Of a stretch of DNA of 64,000 nucleotides, positions 35,990-45,106 are shown in pieces; within the stretch, counting starts at the first letter, position 1; each line of letters starts with the position of its first letter. Below the pieces are notes generated by a model. It ran no database searches. It saw only the letters and a list, made by a program, of their open reading frames with translations, and had not been told where the DNA came from. The position numbers and the translations under genes were made by a program. Source of the DNA: Streptomyces tendae (lineage in GTDB: Bacteria; Actinomycetota; Actinomycetes; Streptomycetales; Streptomycetaceae); contig NZ_CP043960.1 in assembly GCF_008632955.1 (NCBI RefSeq), positions 344,251 through 408,250 on the forward strand, in the 5' to 3' direction.

Positions 35990-36610
35990 CTACGGACACT
36001 TCTCGACCGTTTCCACGACGAGCACGTCCCGGAGCGGGACACCGACCCGCCCCGCCTTGGTCTTGATCACGAGACGACTGCTGTTGGCGGTCGCCGCGTC
36101 ACCGCACAGGACCGCACCGCCGGCGGTCCGCACCAGTAGTCCAGGCTTGGACTTCTCCGGGCCGTACCAGGTGGTGCCCACCGCGGCGACCAGCAGCCCG
36201 GTGCACAGCAGGGTGGCGGCGATGCCCTGGCGCAGATCCCTGAGCGCCGTCAGTGCGAGGACGTGGTCCTGGGCGGCGGTCGAGGCGTTGAGGTCGACGG
36301 GCGTGGTGCGTGGCCTGCCGTTGTGCGCGCTGAGCAGCCGGTGGGCGCCGTACGCTCCGGCGAGCAGAGAGGCGAGCAGCAGGCAGCCGATGACGATGTG
36401 CCACGGCGCCTCCACCTTGTCGACCTCGCTGGGGCCTCGGACCAGTCCGAAACCCACGAGGGCAAGGAGCAGGCCGCCCAGGCCGATGCGCCAGGAGTGG
36501 GCGGCCTCCCGCACCCGTGGCAACTCGTTGCGCAGCGCCTGGTGGTGCTCGCGGGCACGGGCGGCGTCGGAGCTGTCGACGGGCCGGCCGGGGCGCAGGG
36601 AGGCACTCAT
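35990..36610 (-). CDS. Three-TM membrane protein of the CHAT cassette
   Basis: A 206-residue protein. A charged N-terminal coil (RAREHHQALRNELPRVREAA) is followed by membrane segments near 44-60 (GGLLLALVGFGLV), 70-90 (HIVIGCLLLASLLAGAYG) and 130-150 (IAATLLCTGLLVAAVG), then a soluble beta-rich C-terminal domain (LVIKTKAGRVGVPLRDVLVV). It starts inside the zinc-protein stop (ATGA). The layout fits a membrane effector or anchor regulated by the neighbouring protease/TPR proteins, though the family is unknown. Confidence 0.7.
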   Translation of the reverse strand: MSASLRPGRPVDSSDAARAREHHQALRNELPRVREAAHSWRIGLGGLLLALVGFGLVRGPSEVDKVEAPWHIVIGCLLLASLLAGAYGAHRLLSAHNGRPRTTPVDLNASTAAQDHVLALTALRDLRQGIAATLLCTGLLVAAVGTTWYGPEKSKPGLLVRTAGGAVLCGDAATANSSRLVIKTKAGRVGVPLRDVLVVETVEKCP

Positions 36611-36933
36611 GAGGCGGTGATCTCCAGCCGCCAGAAGGCGCCGCAGCCGCTCCTGTCTCCGGGCCGGCCGGGATGGTGCTCCTCGCAGGTGCAGATGACG
36701 ATCTCCTCGTGCACGTCACCGGGCGGTGGAACCGGCTGTGCGCTGCTTCTGCGCCACAGCCGGAAGCTCTTGTAGGTGCTGGTGACGACGGGCACGCGGA
36801 TCATCACGCGGCAGCGGGGGCAGGGACCGCGAAGTTCGGCGGTGCCGGGTCCGAGCCGGGTGAGGGAAAACTCCTTCGCGGCCTCCTCTTCGAACGAGCG
36901 GTGGTTGACCTCTTCGTACGGCACGGGGGCCAT
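36607..36933 (-). CDS. Small zinc-ribbon-like protein of the CHAT cassette
   Basis: A 108-residue protein with a CxxC pair (GPCPRCRVMIRVPV) and a second set of Cys/His residues (ICTCEEHHPG, SGCGAFW), which suggests one or two structural zinc sites. Start ATG 36933 is preceded by AAGAGGAA; it follows the CHAT stop by 28 bp and overlaps the membrane-protein start by 4 bp. The family is not recognised; an adaptor role in the cassette is inferred from context. Confidence 0.65.
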   Translation of the reverse strand: MAPVPYEEVNHRSFEEEAAKEFSLTRLGPGTAELRGPCPRCRVMIRVPVVTSTYKSFRLWRRSSAQPVPPPGDVHEEIVICTCEEHHPGRPGDRSGCGAFWRLEITAS

Positions 36934-36961
36934 GGCGTTCCTCTTCTCTCAGCGGCAGCTC

Positions 36962-38263
36962 TCAGGGACCGATGTGGGTGAACGTCGCCCACCTGCTGGG
37001 ATGTTCAGGGCTCTGGTGTCTCAGCCGGATCGCGGCCCCGGTCACGGCCACGGCCGACCCCTCCGGACGGAACAGCCCGTCCTTCATCAGTGAACGGAAG
37101 ACGTCCCGCGCGAGTACGGTCGCCGTCTCGGCATCGATCGACCACAGCGCGGCCACCACCCGCCGGAAGCCGGAGTAGTGCAGCGCCGCGCCGATGGTGA
37201 TCGCCTCGTCGCTCAGGTCCAGTCCGCCGGAGGCCGTCATGCAGGCGGAGAGGAACGCGAAGTCGCCACGGTAGGAGCCGCGGCTCAGCTCACCGATGCC
37301 CAGTGTCCCGTCGCTCAGCAGGAGTCCGCCGCGCGAGGGGTCGAACGGGTCCTGGCGCCCGTGGCAGCTGAAGTGGGCCCAGCGGTGCGTCGCCAGCCGG
37401 GACAGGACGGCATCGCGGGTGGCGTCCGGTCCTTCCAGGACGGTCAGCCGCTCCGCCCCAAACTCCTCGCGCAACAACCGAACTTCTTCCGCGACCTGCG
37501 GCAGCGGTGGCATGTCGGCCGCCTCCTGCACGGCGACCACCAGCAACCGGTCCCTGTCGCAGGGGTCCGGCTCCGGCGAGCGGGTGGCGCGCGCCAGCGC
37601 GCGCAGGGTCGGGACGTACGAGGAGACGGTCCGGTCCAGGACGCTGCGCCCGCTGCCGTCGTGGTGCCCCGCCGCGTGCAGCGGCAGGAACGACAGCCAG
37701 CCCGTCGGACACCACCAGATACGGTGCCTGCCACCGGACGCCGGATTCGTCTCGTCCAGAGCCCGCAGCACGGGTTCGGCGACGGTGTCCCACAGCCAGG
37801 CGAGATCCGGGAGCAGCGTCCTGTCCAGCTCGGCCTGCGCCTCGGCCATGTGCACCTTCGCCGCATGGTGGGCCTGGTAGGTGGCATAGACCTTGCGGAC
37901 CTGGGCGCGCTGCCTGGTGTGGTGCATCAACTGCGCCGCGGCGTTCGTCATGTGGAGCCTGGCGAGGTGCCTCGCGGTCCGGTCGTGGACCTCACCGGAG
38001 GAGAGGTCCGGCAGCGGGACGGCCGTCACTCCGCCGGACGTCACCAGCAGGGCGTGGCACTCCCGCGCCACATTGATCAGCACGCCGGTGCCGTCACCGA
38101 CCGTCGCCGCGAGATCCTGCCAGCGGGGCGGTGCGAGAAAAGTGGAGAACCGCGGCGCCAACCCCCGTACCCGCGCGACGAGTTCCTCCCACTCGTGAGC
38201 CAGCGCGATGCGCTGATCCGTCGCGCTCGCACCATCCGGTTCCGGCCCCCCTGCCACGCCCAC
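36962..38263 (-). CDS. CHAT-domain caspase-like protease
   Basis: A 433-residue protein whose C-terminal ~260 residues form a CHAT peptidase: IWWCPTGWLSFLPLHAAG, catalytic His301 in HFSCHGRQD, Cys341 in LSACMTASGG and the end AALWSIDAETA. The N-terminal ~140 residues match the linker that in most Streptomyces CHAT proteins follows long TPR arrays (LAHEWEELVARVRGL). Here the TPRs are on a separate gene, so the CHAT gene may be 5'-truncated or naturally split. It is first in the four-gene unit. CHAT proteases cleave partner proteins on activation in several immune systems. Confidence 0.82.
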   Translation of the reverse strand: MGVAGGPEPDGASATDQRIALAHEWEELVARVRGLAPRFSTFLAPPRWQDLAATVGDGTGVLINVARECHALLVTSGGVTAVPLPDLSSGEVHDRTARHLARLHMTNAAAQLMHHTRQRAQVRKVYATYQAHHAAKVHMAEAQAELDRTLLPDLAWLWDTVAEPVLRALDETNPASGGRHRIWWCPTGWLSFLPLHAAGHHDGSGRSVLDRTVSSYVPTLRALARATRSPEPDPCDRDRLLVVAVQEAADMPPLPQVAEEVRLLREEFGAERLTVLEGPDATRDAVLSRLATHRWAHFSCHGRQDPFDPSRGGLLLSDGTLGIGELSRGSYRGDFAFLSACMTASGGLDLSDEAITIGAALHYSGFRRVVAALWSIDAETATVLARDVFRSLMKDGLFRPEGSAVAVTGAAIRLRHQSPEHPSRWATFTHIGP

Positions 38264-39256
38264 GAAGGTAACGGAAGAAGCGAAGCGGGCTCAACCGGTT
38301 CGCACCAGTACGTTCATGGCGAATCCGTATCTGGTCACGGGCGGAGGACGACGGGCGTGGCCGCTTGTGCCCCCGAAAGAACCGAAGGCCACCGGACGGG
38401 CGTCTGCACGTGCACTACGACTTGAGAGGTCACATGCCCCGCCCGCGCCCACGCTTACGCGTACGCCAGTTGCCACCCCGCCCGCCGATCCAGCTTCGGC
38501 CGAGAAGACCCGAGCCCGAGCCCGCGTCGCGGGGGCCGCTGCGTTACCCCCGCTCTTGGTATCAGCGAGTGGACTGACCAAGACACACAACGGTGCTCGC
38601 CGCCGTGGTGGCTGCCGCCGGACTTGGCGTGACGGCTTGGGGCACTCTCATATCCGCCCGGGTGGCGGAAGACCAGCTTGCCCAGTCCAGGGTGCAGAAC
38701 GAAGAACGCGAACGACAGCAGGCCAGCCGCATCACCTACTGGCAAGAGCCAGCCAGTCCCTCCAATACAGGGCGCGCCCAGGTAGCAGGCCTGGACAAGG
38801 GGTCACGCGCGAACCCGGCCGCACCTGGAGAAGGGGTGCTGGTGCGCGCACCGGGTGCGCGTCAAAGTGCTGCAATGATTCCAGCACGTCCCACTTCGAA
38901 GCCGTCATCGGCGTGTGGGTGGACCACAGGCCACTATGCCCGCGGGGCCTCGCCCTGAGTGGTGGACACGCCGATACTGGATCTGCTTGATCCGGAGGGA
39001 GCGCGGTCCCTGCTCTGGGGATCCCCGTTTTCCGTGCACTTCAAATTGTTGAGCTCACCAGTCCCCAAGGGCCGTACACGGCTTCCAGCCGCAGCCTGAG
39101 CCGCAGTTCGCCATAGGCCTTCACGCAGGGGCGCTTCTGCCGCGTGGACATGGTGGTTCTCTGCTGGGACGCGGGGCCCTCCGCAGGACTGCCGCTCGCG
39201 GGAAGCCCCGGTGCCGGGACCGCCGGCCGGGATTCGTGACCTCGGCCGGCGATCGG
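38264..39256. other. Mostly noncoding, with one membrane-protein remnant
   Basis: Upstream of the CHAT gene no intact gene is visible. At 38593-38800 on the plus strand a GTG-started frame reads LAAVVAAAGLGVTAWGTLIS, then ARVAEDQLAQSRVQNEERER. This is a membrane helix plus coiled coil like the start of Streptomyces membrane sensors, after which the frame becomes low complexity. It is probably a truncated gene. The rest of the interval shows nothing. Confidence 0.45.
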
Positions 39257-40708
39257 TCAGCGGGTGCGGGTGATGGTCTTGTGCTCGACGTAGCCGGTCA
39301 GACCGACCTTGCCGTACTCACGGCCGATGCCGCTGGCCTTGTAGCCGCCGAACGGACCGTCGAAGCTGTTGCCGGCGCCGTTGATGATGACGCCACCGGT
39401 GCGCAGCCGCCGGGCGACCGCCAGGGCGCGCTCGGTGTCGGTGCCCCAGACACCGCCGGACAGGCCGTACTCGGAGTCGTTGGCGATGCGGACCGCGTCG
39501 TCCTCGTCCTCGTAGGCGATGACCACGAGGACCGGGCCGAAGATCTCCTCCTGGGCGATGCGCATGGAGTTGTCGACGTCGGCGAAGACGGTGGGGGTGA
39601 CGTAGTTGCCCTTCTCCAGGCCATCGGGGATCTGCGGGCCGCCGGTGACCAGGCGGGCACCCTCCTCGATCCCGATGTTGATGTAGTCGATGACGCGCTG
39701 TTGCTGGTCGCGGCGGATCATCGGGCCGATAAAGGTGTCCGGGGCGGCCGGATCGCCGACCTTGAGGGACTCGACCATCGTCTTGACGGCCTCGACGACC
39801 TCCTCGTACCGGCTGCGCGGCGCGAGGACACGGGTCTGCAGGATGCACGCCTCCCCGTTGTTGCCGAGCGAGCCGAAGCGCAGGCCCTGCATCACGGTGT
39901 CGAGGTCGGCGTCCTCCAGGATGACGGCGGCGGACTTGCCGCCCAGCTCCAGGCCGACGCGCTTGAGGTGGTCACCGGCGATGGAGCCGATGCGGCGGCC
40001 GGCGGCGGTGGAGCCGGTGAAGGAGATCTTGTCGATGCCGGGGTGGGATACGAGGTACTCGCTGGTCTCGCGGTCGGCGGGCAGGACGGACAGGACGCCT
40101 TCCGGCAGGCCGGCCTCGTGCCACAGGTCGGCGAGGAGCGCCATGCTCAAGGAGTTCTCCGGCGAGACCTTCAGCACGACGGTGTTGCCGGCCAGCAGGG
40201 CCGGGACCAGCTTCGCCGTGGCGGCGGAGAACGGCGAGTTCCACGGGATGACCGTGGCCACGACGCCGATCGCCTCGCGGCGCACGATGGTGTCGAAGGT
40301 GACCGACTCGTCAGAGGGCTCGATGATCTCCTCCCAGCCGAACTCCTCGGCGGCCTTGAGGTACGCCTTCACCTGGCGGGTCAGGAAGGGCTGACCTGCT
40401 TTGGTAAACCAGCCGGCCGAGCCGTTCTCGACGGAGATGGCGTGGGCGACCTCGTCGGCGCGGGCGGTGCGCAGCCCGTCGTAGCGGCGGACGACAGCCT
40501 GGCGCTCCTCAGGGGTGGTGTGCGGCCAGGGACCCCGATCGAAGGCCTTGCGGGCGGCGGTGACGGCCGCGTCGACGTCGGCGGGCGCAGCCTGGGCGGC
40601 GCTGCCCAGCACGGACTGGTCGTGCGGGGAGTGGACGTCGAGCCGCAGGGAGGGGTCGCTGGGGGCGACCCAGGCGCCGCCGATGTAGAGCTTGTCGCGA
40701 ACAGTCAT
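39257..40708 (-). CDS. NAD(P)-dependent aldehyde dehydrogenase
   Basis: A 483-residue ALDH superfamily enzyme oxidising an aldehyde to the acid. Motifs in order: PWNSPF, KVSPENSL (NAD contacts), FTGSTAAGRRIG, general base Glu in LELGGKSA, nucleophile Cys in NNGEACILQTR, EEIFGPV and the C-terminal SGIGREYG. The start is ATG 40708, with a weak purine-rich upstream site. It is third in a minus-strand series after two SDR genes, about 257 bp downstream of the nearest SDR, so it may be co-transcribed. Substrate unknown; alcohol-to-acid conversion together with the SDRs is plausible. Confidence 0.9.
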   Translation of the reverse strand: MTVRDKLYIGGAWVAPSDPSLRLDVHSPHDQSVLGSAAQAAPADVDAAVTAARKAFDRGPWPHTTPEERQAVVRRYDGLRTARADEVAHAISVENGSAGWFTKAGQPFLTRQVKAYLKAAEEFGWEEIIEPSDESVTFDTIVRREAIGVVATVIPWNSPFSAATAKLVPALLAGNTVVLKVSPENSLSMALLADLWHEAGLPEGVLSVLPADRETSEYLVSHPGIDKISFTGSTAAGRRIGSIAGDHLKRVGLELGGKSAAVILEDADLDTVMQGLRFGSLGNNGEACILQTRVLAPRSRYEEVVEAVKTMVESLKVGDPAAPDTFIGPMIRRDQQQRVIDYINIGIEEGARLVTGGPQIPDGLEKGNYVTPTVFADVDNSMRIAQEEIFGPVLVVIAYEDEDDAVRIANDSEYGLSGGVWGTDTERALAVARRLRTGGVIINGAGNSFDGPFGGYKASGIGREYGKVGLTGYVEHKTITRTR

Positions 40709-40965
40709 GGTTCCGGGTTCTTTCGTGCGGGTGATTGGCGGGACTGGGGTGTCCCTGGGGCACGCCGATGGGACGGCGCGTGGAGGGTGGTGCCGCTTCG
40801 GCGGACGGGGCGTCCGCCGGTGCAGCCGTCGTGTGCGGCGCCACCGGGTCCGTGGTGGCGTGCTCGGGACACGCCGGCCGGTGATGTGCAGAAGGGGGTG
40901 GGCCGGACAGCGGTGCGGCCGGGCCGTGTGGGACTGTTGCCGGCCCCGGGTGGGGCGGTCCCGGC

Positions 40966-41847
40966 TCAGCTCTTGGCGGGGCGGACCATCCGTGCGACGG
41001 CGGTGTCGGCGAAGTCGCCGAGCCCGTCGAGGTCGGTGGAGACGCTGACCTCGCGCCACGCGGCGTCCTCGGCCGCGCGGGCCTCGGTGATCTGCGGGGC
41101 GAGCCAGGCGGCGTCGGAGCCGAGCAGGAGCCGCACCGGCGGTGCCGGCTCCTCGGTGAGGCGCAGAATTACGGCGGCCATCTTGGCGGGGTCGCCGCGC
41201 ATCACATCCGGGTTGGCGCTGTAGGTGCGGGCAAAGGCGCCGACGGTCTCCTCGTACTCCTCGTGAATGGCGGGCATCGGCATCGGGGCGGCGGCCCAGG
41301 GGGTGCGAATGCCTCCGGGTTCGGCGAGCGTGACACGGATGCCGAGGGGAGCGACCTCGCGGGCGAGGATCTCCGTGAAGCCGCCCAGGGCCCATTTGGA
41401 CGACTGGTAGGCGCCGAGGCCGGGCTGGTTACGGCGGCCGCCGATGGTGGAGACGTTGACGATGCTGCCGGAACGGCGCTCACGCATCACCGGCAGCACC
41501 GCCCGCACGGTGTTGACCACGCCGAAGAAGTTCACCTCGACGTTGCGGCGGAACTCGTCCTCCGGCATGTCCTCGATCGAGCCGACGCCGCGGGTGCCGG
41601 CGCTGTTCACCAGCACGTCGACGGTGCCGAACTCGGCGACCGCGTACGTGACCGTGTCACGGGCGGCCGCCGGGTCGGTCACGTCCAGCGCCCGCACGCG
41701 CAGCCGGTTACGGTGCCCGTCCGGCACGGTCAGGGCGTCGGCGTCCAGATCCGTCGCCACCACGTTGTGGCCGACGGCGAGAGCCGCCTCGACGACACGG
41801 CCGCCGAGCCCGCCTGCGGCCCCGGCTATCAGAAAGGTCTTGGTCAT
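40966..41847 (-). CDS. Short-chain dehydrogenase/reductase
   Basis: A 293-residue classical SDR: coenzyme motif GAAGGLGG, NSAG (NNAG equivalent), active-site Ser in VNVSTIGG and YQSSK (Tyr-x3-Lys). Asp in ATDLDADAL favours NAD. The long C-terminus (MRGDPAKMAAVILRL, LLLGSDA) is shared with the neighbouring SDR, so the two are likely tandem duplicates that diverged. It acts in the cytosol on an unknown alcohol/ketone. Confidence 0.88.
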   Translation of the reverse strand: MTKTFLIAGAAGGLGGRVVEAALAVGHNVVATDLDADALTVPDGHRNRLRVRALDVTDPAAARDTVTYAVAEFGTVDVLVNSAGTRGVGSIEDMPEDEFRRNVEVNFFGVVNTVRAVLPVMRERRSGSIVNVSTIGGRRNQPGLGAYQSSKWALGGFTEILAREVAPLGIRVTLAEPGGIRTPWAAAPMPMPAIHEEYEETVGAFARTYSANPDVMRGDPAKMAAVILRLTEEPAPPVRLLLGSDAAWLAPQITEARAAEDAAWREVSVSTDLDGLGDFADTAVARMVRPAKS

Positions 41848-42090
41848 TGCTCGTTGTTCCTGCTACTGGGCGGGGTCCGGTGGACGGGCCCGGTGGACAC
41901 TGCGCGAAGGCCGCCGGCGGCGGCCGACGGTCGGAGGGCCTGGACCGCGGCCTCGATCGAGCCGATGGTGGAATAGCCGCGCCAGTGGATCGGGGGGCAC
42001 CTCGTTCGATTCGATCAGGCGGGGAGCCCGTTCGTCTGGGTGAACGCCCGTGGGATCGGGCGGACGGCCCGCGTTCGGGGCGGCCGGGGT

Positions 42091-42927
42091 TCAGGCGGAG
42101 AAGTCGGTGGAACGGCTTACCTCGGCCCACTCGTTGGCTTCGGTGAGACGGTCTTCCTCTGAGCGGATGGCGATGCCGAGCGCGTCGCTGCCCAGCAGCA
42201 AGCGGCGTGGCGGCTGCGGAGCCTCGACGGCGCCGACGATGGCGCGGGCCATGCGGGCGGGGTCGCCGGGCTCGTTGCCGGCGTACTCGGCGAAACGGCC
42301 GAGCCAGGCGCCCACCGTCTCCTCGTAGTCGGGAGCGACGGGACCGGACGGCTCGGCGGCACCTGCGGCCCAACCGGTGCGGATGCCACCCGGCTCGACG
42401 ATGGTGACCTTCACGCCGAAGGGGGCGACCTCGCTCGCCAGGACCTCGGAGAAGCCCTCGACGGCGAACTTGGCGGCCTGGTAGGCACTCAGACCCGGGG
42501 TGCCGCCGACGCGGCCGCCGATGGAGGAGATCTGCACGAAGTGGCCCGACCGCTGGCCGCGCAGCACCGGCAGCGCGGCACGGGTGACGTTGACCACGCC
42601 GTAGAGGTTGGCATCGATCTGGGCGCGGAACTCGTCCTCGGGAAAGTCCTCGATCGAGCCGCTGGTGGCGTAGCCGGCGTTGTTGACGACCACGTCGATC
42701 GAGTCAAAGCGATCGACCGCGGCGGCTACGACCTCGCGCGCATCGGACGGGGAAGTGACGTCCAGCGACACGGCCGACAGGCGCTCGGGGTACTCCGCCC
42801 GCAGCGAGGCGAGCGCCTCCGGCTTGCGCGAGGTGACCACGACCTGGTCCCCGGTCTGGAGAGCCGCGAGCACCAGGGCCTTGCCCAGCCCTTGTGAACC
42901 GCCGGTGATCAGCCAAGTGCGTGACAT
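42091..42927 (-). CDS. Short-chain dehydrogenase/reductase
   Basis: A 278-residue classical SDR: GGSQGLGKA, NNAG, QISSIGG and YQAAK catalytic tetrad, with Ser-Arg after strand 2 (TSRKPEA) suggesting NADP. Start ATG 42927 has GAGGAA upstream. It is divergent from the TetR gene across a palindrome and is first in the SDR-SDR-ALDH series. Strong similarity in length and C-terminus (RLLLGSDALG) to the next SDR points to tandem duplication. About 240 bp without a gene lie between the two SDRs. Confidence 0.88.
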   Translation of the reverse strand: MSRTWLITGGSQGLGKALVLAALQTGDQVVVTSRKPEALASLRAEYPERLSAVSLDVTSPSDAREVVAAAVDRFDSIDVVVNNAGYATSGSIEDFPEDEFRAQIDANLYGVVNVTRAALPVLRGQRSGHFVQISSIGGRVGGTPGLSAYQAAKFAVEGFSEVLASEVAPFGVKVTIVEPGGIRTGWAAGAAEPSGPVAPDYEETVGAWLGRFAEYAGNEPGDPARMARAIVGAVEAPQPPRRLLLGSDALGIAIRSEEDRLTEANEWAEVSRSTDFSA

Positions 42928-43003
42928 CGTGCGTTCCTCGTTTCGTCGACCCTTGCACCGCCCAACAGGACAGCAACACCAATGTAGAGGTGACAACTAG
43001 AAT

Positions 43004-43021
43004 TGCAGCATGAATGTTGCA
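43004..43021. promoter_or_regulatory. Candidate TetR operator between tetR and SDR genes
   Basis: TGCAGCATGAATGTTGCA is an 18-bp imperfect palindrome in the 168-bp divergent intergenic region. Such sites typically bind TetR dimers. It could serve both genes. Confidence 0.4.
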
Positions 43022-43095
43022 CTTCTGAGGTGTGTTGCTTCTCACAAGTCTCTGATGATGGTGTTAATGGAGCACAGGGATAGAGTCTGCGGCCC

Positions 43096-43641
43096 ATGAG
43101 AGCCGACGCCGCACGCAACCTGAACGCCGTCCTCCACGCGGGAGCCCGGCTCCTCGCAAAGGATCCGGGCACCTCCATGGCGGCCATCGCCGCGGCCGCC
43201 GGGGTGGACCGCACCACCGTGCACCGCCGCTTCGCCAACCGTGAGGCCCTGCTCAGCGCCGTCTTTCAGGCCAAGCTCGACTCCGCCGAACGCGTTCTGG
43301 ACGAGGCCCGGCTCACCGAGGCCCCCGTCCCGGTCGCCCTGCACCGCTACCTGGAGGGAATCATCCCCGTCAGCCGCGTGTGGCCCGTCGACACGCGGCG
43401 CATGATGCGGAAGGACCCTGAGGCGAACGCCCGCCGGACGGAGCAGAGCAGCCGCCTGGACGCGTTCGTCCAGCGAGCCATCGACGAGGGGTACCTGCGC
43501 GTCGACGTCGGCGCGGCCTGGGCGCGTGCGGTCCTGGACGAAATGGTCGACACCGCGGCACACCGGTTCCCCGAGCTGGAGCCGCCGCAGGCGGCCGACC
43601 TCGTTGCCCGCACCTTCCTGGAGGGCGTCGGCGCGGCCTGA
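43096..43641 (+). CDS. TetR-family transcriptional regulator
   Basis: A 181-residue regulator. The N-terminal helix-turn-helix reads SMAAIAAAAGVDRTTVHRRF, then ANREALLSAVF; the C-terminal helices form the ligand domain (RLDAFVQRAIDEGYLRVDVG). It is divergent from the first SDR gene and probably represses the SDR-SDR-ALDH genes. ATG 43096 is the only good start, though the upstream sequence lacks a strong ribosome site, so a leaderless or weakly translated mRNA is possible. Confidence 0.85.
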   Translation: MRADAARNLNAVLHAGARLLAKDPGTSMAAIAAAAGVDRTTVHRRFANREALLSAVFQAKLDSAERVLDEARLTEAPVPVALHRYLEGIIPVSRVWPVDTRRMMRKDPEANARRTEQSSRLDAFVQRAIDEGYLRVDVGAAWARAVLDEMVDTAAHRFPELEPPQAADLVARTFLEGVGAA

Positions 43642-44510
43642 GGCTCCCACCGGCGGTCCTGCGGCCTCACCCTGCGCCCAGATCCGGCTGACCTTCCGCA
43701 TTTCCGGCACCCGTTGGCAGGCCACCCGTAGCCCCGCCAACCCAAAGGCGCGGGTGTCGCCGAAGAACCTCGACCACGACACCGAGATCGAGGACTCGCT
43801 GCCGGTGAAGAGCCCGAAGGCCGTGAGGTGACCGCCGACGCCTTCGTCCAGGACCTCCTGGGCCATACCGTAGGCAGCCCGGAGCACCACTCGCCTGGGA
43901 CTGGACACCTACTACGACACCGTTTTGGCCCGTGCACACCGCTGGCGCCGCCGGCCGCAACCACGACACGTACGTCGTCCAGTACGTCGCCCGGAATCCC
44001 GTTCACATCGTCGGCAAACCGGTACGGTTGCGCGTCGCGGTCCGCCAGCAGCCAGCCCGAGTGGATCGAAGCGACCACCCGCTCGGGACAGGTCCTCGGC
44101 TACGGGTACTGGGAGCTGTTCCCACCGATCTCTCTACGGTCCTCAGGCAGGGGTGGATCGAACTGCAGCTGTGGGTGAAGCAGCCCGGCAGGCCACCCGC
44201 TGGGACACCGACGGCACCAGCATCACCCTCCCCGAACCCCGGACCACACTCAAGCCCCCCACCGCGCTCACGGCCGAACCCCAGACATCGTCCCTAAGCG
44301 TTGTCCCGTAACTCGAGGCAAAGGCTGGTAGGTCACCACAGCCGGATCGACTTGTCCGGTTCCACCCCGACTCGCGGTCTCGACGGGATTCCGGCCAATT
44401 GGGTTGAACCGGACACCGGCAATCCGTCTCCAGAGTTGCGGGACAACCTTTAGTCCGAGCATCGTGCGCCAATCTAATAGCCTTGGCTCGGCAGCGCGCA
44501 GAATGGCGCC
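43642..44510. other. No intact gene (869 bp)
   Basis: Open frames here are mostly low complexity. Minus-strand 43690-43900 reads HLTAFGLFTGSESSISVSWS, then RFFGDTRAFGLAGLRVACQR, and plus-strand 43930-44050 reads HDTYVVQYVARNPVHIVGKP. These look like scraps of real proteins but I cannot assign them. Short inverted GGTTC/GAACC motifs near 44360-44420 lie upstream of the next gene. Confidence 0.35.
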
Positions 44511-44921
44511 ATGACGGAACACAACGCTGACTACACGCGTGCTCTGAACAACGCCGAGAAGATCCTTGGTTTCAGCCTGGCGCCGTATGTCAATCCAAGG
44601 CCGACGGAACCCGACAACGCCTACGACTTCACACGGATCGCGACCGAACACGCCTTCAATGACGCATGGACTCGCAGCGAGCACCTCGACCTTCGCACCC
44701 GTGCACTCATCTCGGTCACCATCACGGCGAGCCTGGGCATCCTCGAGCCGCTTCGGGGCCAGCTGCGTATCGCTCTACACAATGGCGTGACTAAAGAGGA
44801 GATCGTCGAAGCCTTCATCCAGATGGCCGTCTACGCGGGTGTGGCTCGCGCGTTTGACAGCTACGCCGTGGCACGCGAGGTCTTTGCCGAGCACGCCGAA
44901 GCGGACTCGCCCGAGAACTGA
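44511..44921 (+). CDS. Carboxymuconolactone decarboxylase-like (CMD) protein
   Basis: A 136-residue all-helical protein of the CMD/AhpD-like fold: LDLRTRALISVTITASLGIL, ALHNGVTKEEIVEAFIQMAV and YAGVARAFDSY. It lacks a CxxC pair, so an AhpD-type peroxidase role is unlikely and a gamma-carboxymuconolactone decarboxylase or related role is more probable. ATG 44511 start; monocistronic. A copy of a Rieske oxygenase gene follows 0.8 kb downstream, but the intervening palindrome and repeat junction argue against an operon. Confidence 0.8.
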   Translation: MTEHNADYTRALNNAEKILGFSLAPYVNPRPTEPDNAYDFTRIATEHAFNDAWTRSEHLDLRTRALISVTITASLGILEPLRGQLRIALHNGVTKEEIVEAFIQMAVYAGVARAFDSYAVAREVFAEHAEADSPEN

Positions 44922-44972
44922 AGCGCCGACGTCAGCCGGGTCCGCTGCACCACAACCCTCCCCGGCTCCCCT

Positions 44973-45106
44973 CCCGTCCGCCGTCGACCCACACACCGTG
45001 GAGCGGGCGTGGTTCATGGCGTCCAGGTGGAGCGCGCCACTGTACGAACGATCTGGACGCCATGGGCCGCGTCTGCTCGGCTCTGCCTGGGTCGACGGCG
45101 GACGGG
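44973..45106. repeat. 134-bp imperfect palindrome
   Basis: Outer arms CCCGTCCGCCGTCGACCCA (44973-44991) and its exact complement (45088-45106), and inner arms CATGGCGTCCAG (45015-45026) and its complement (45053-45064), share the same centre. About half of the bases between them also pair. It resembles a MITE-like or strong structured element, and sits in the noncoding interval before the Rieske repeat. Confidence 0.75.

Noticed and set aside
33080..36139. 1019-codon open frame on the plus strand
   Set aside because: It is antisense to the TPR and prenyl-synthase genes. Long shadow frames are expected at this GC content, and its translation is Val/Gly/Arg-rich without motifs, while the minus-strand proteins have clear domains.
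39236..41224. 662-codon plus-strand frame
   Set aside because: Antisense shadow of the aldehyde dehydrogenase and SDR genes; Asp/Gly/Val-rich composition with no recognisable domain.
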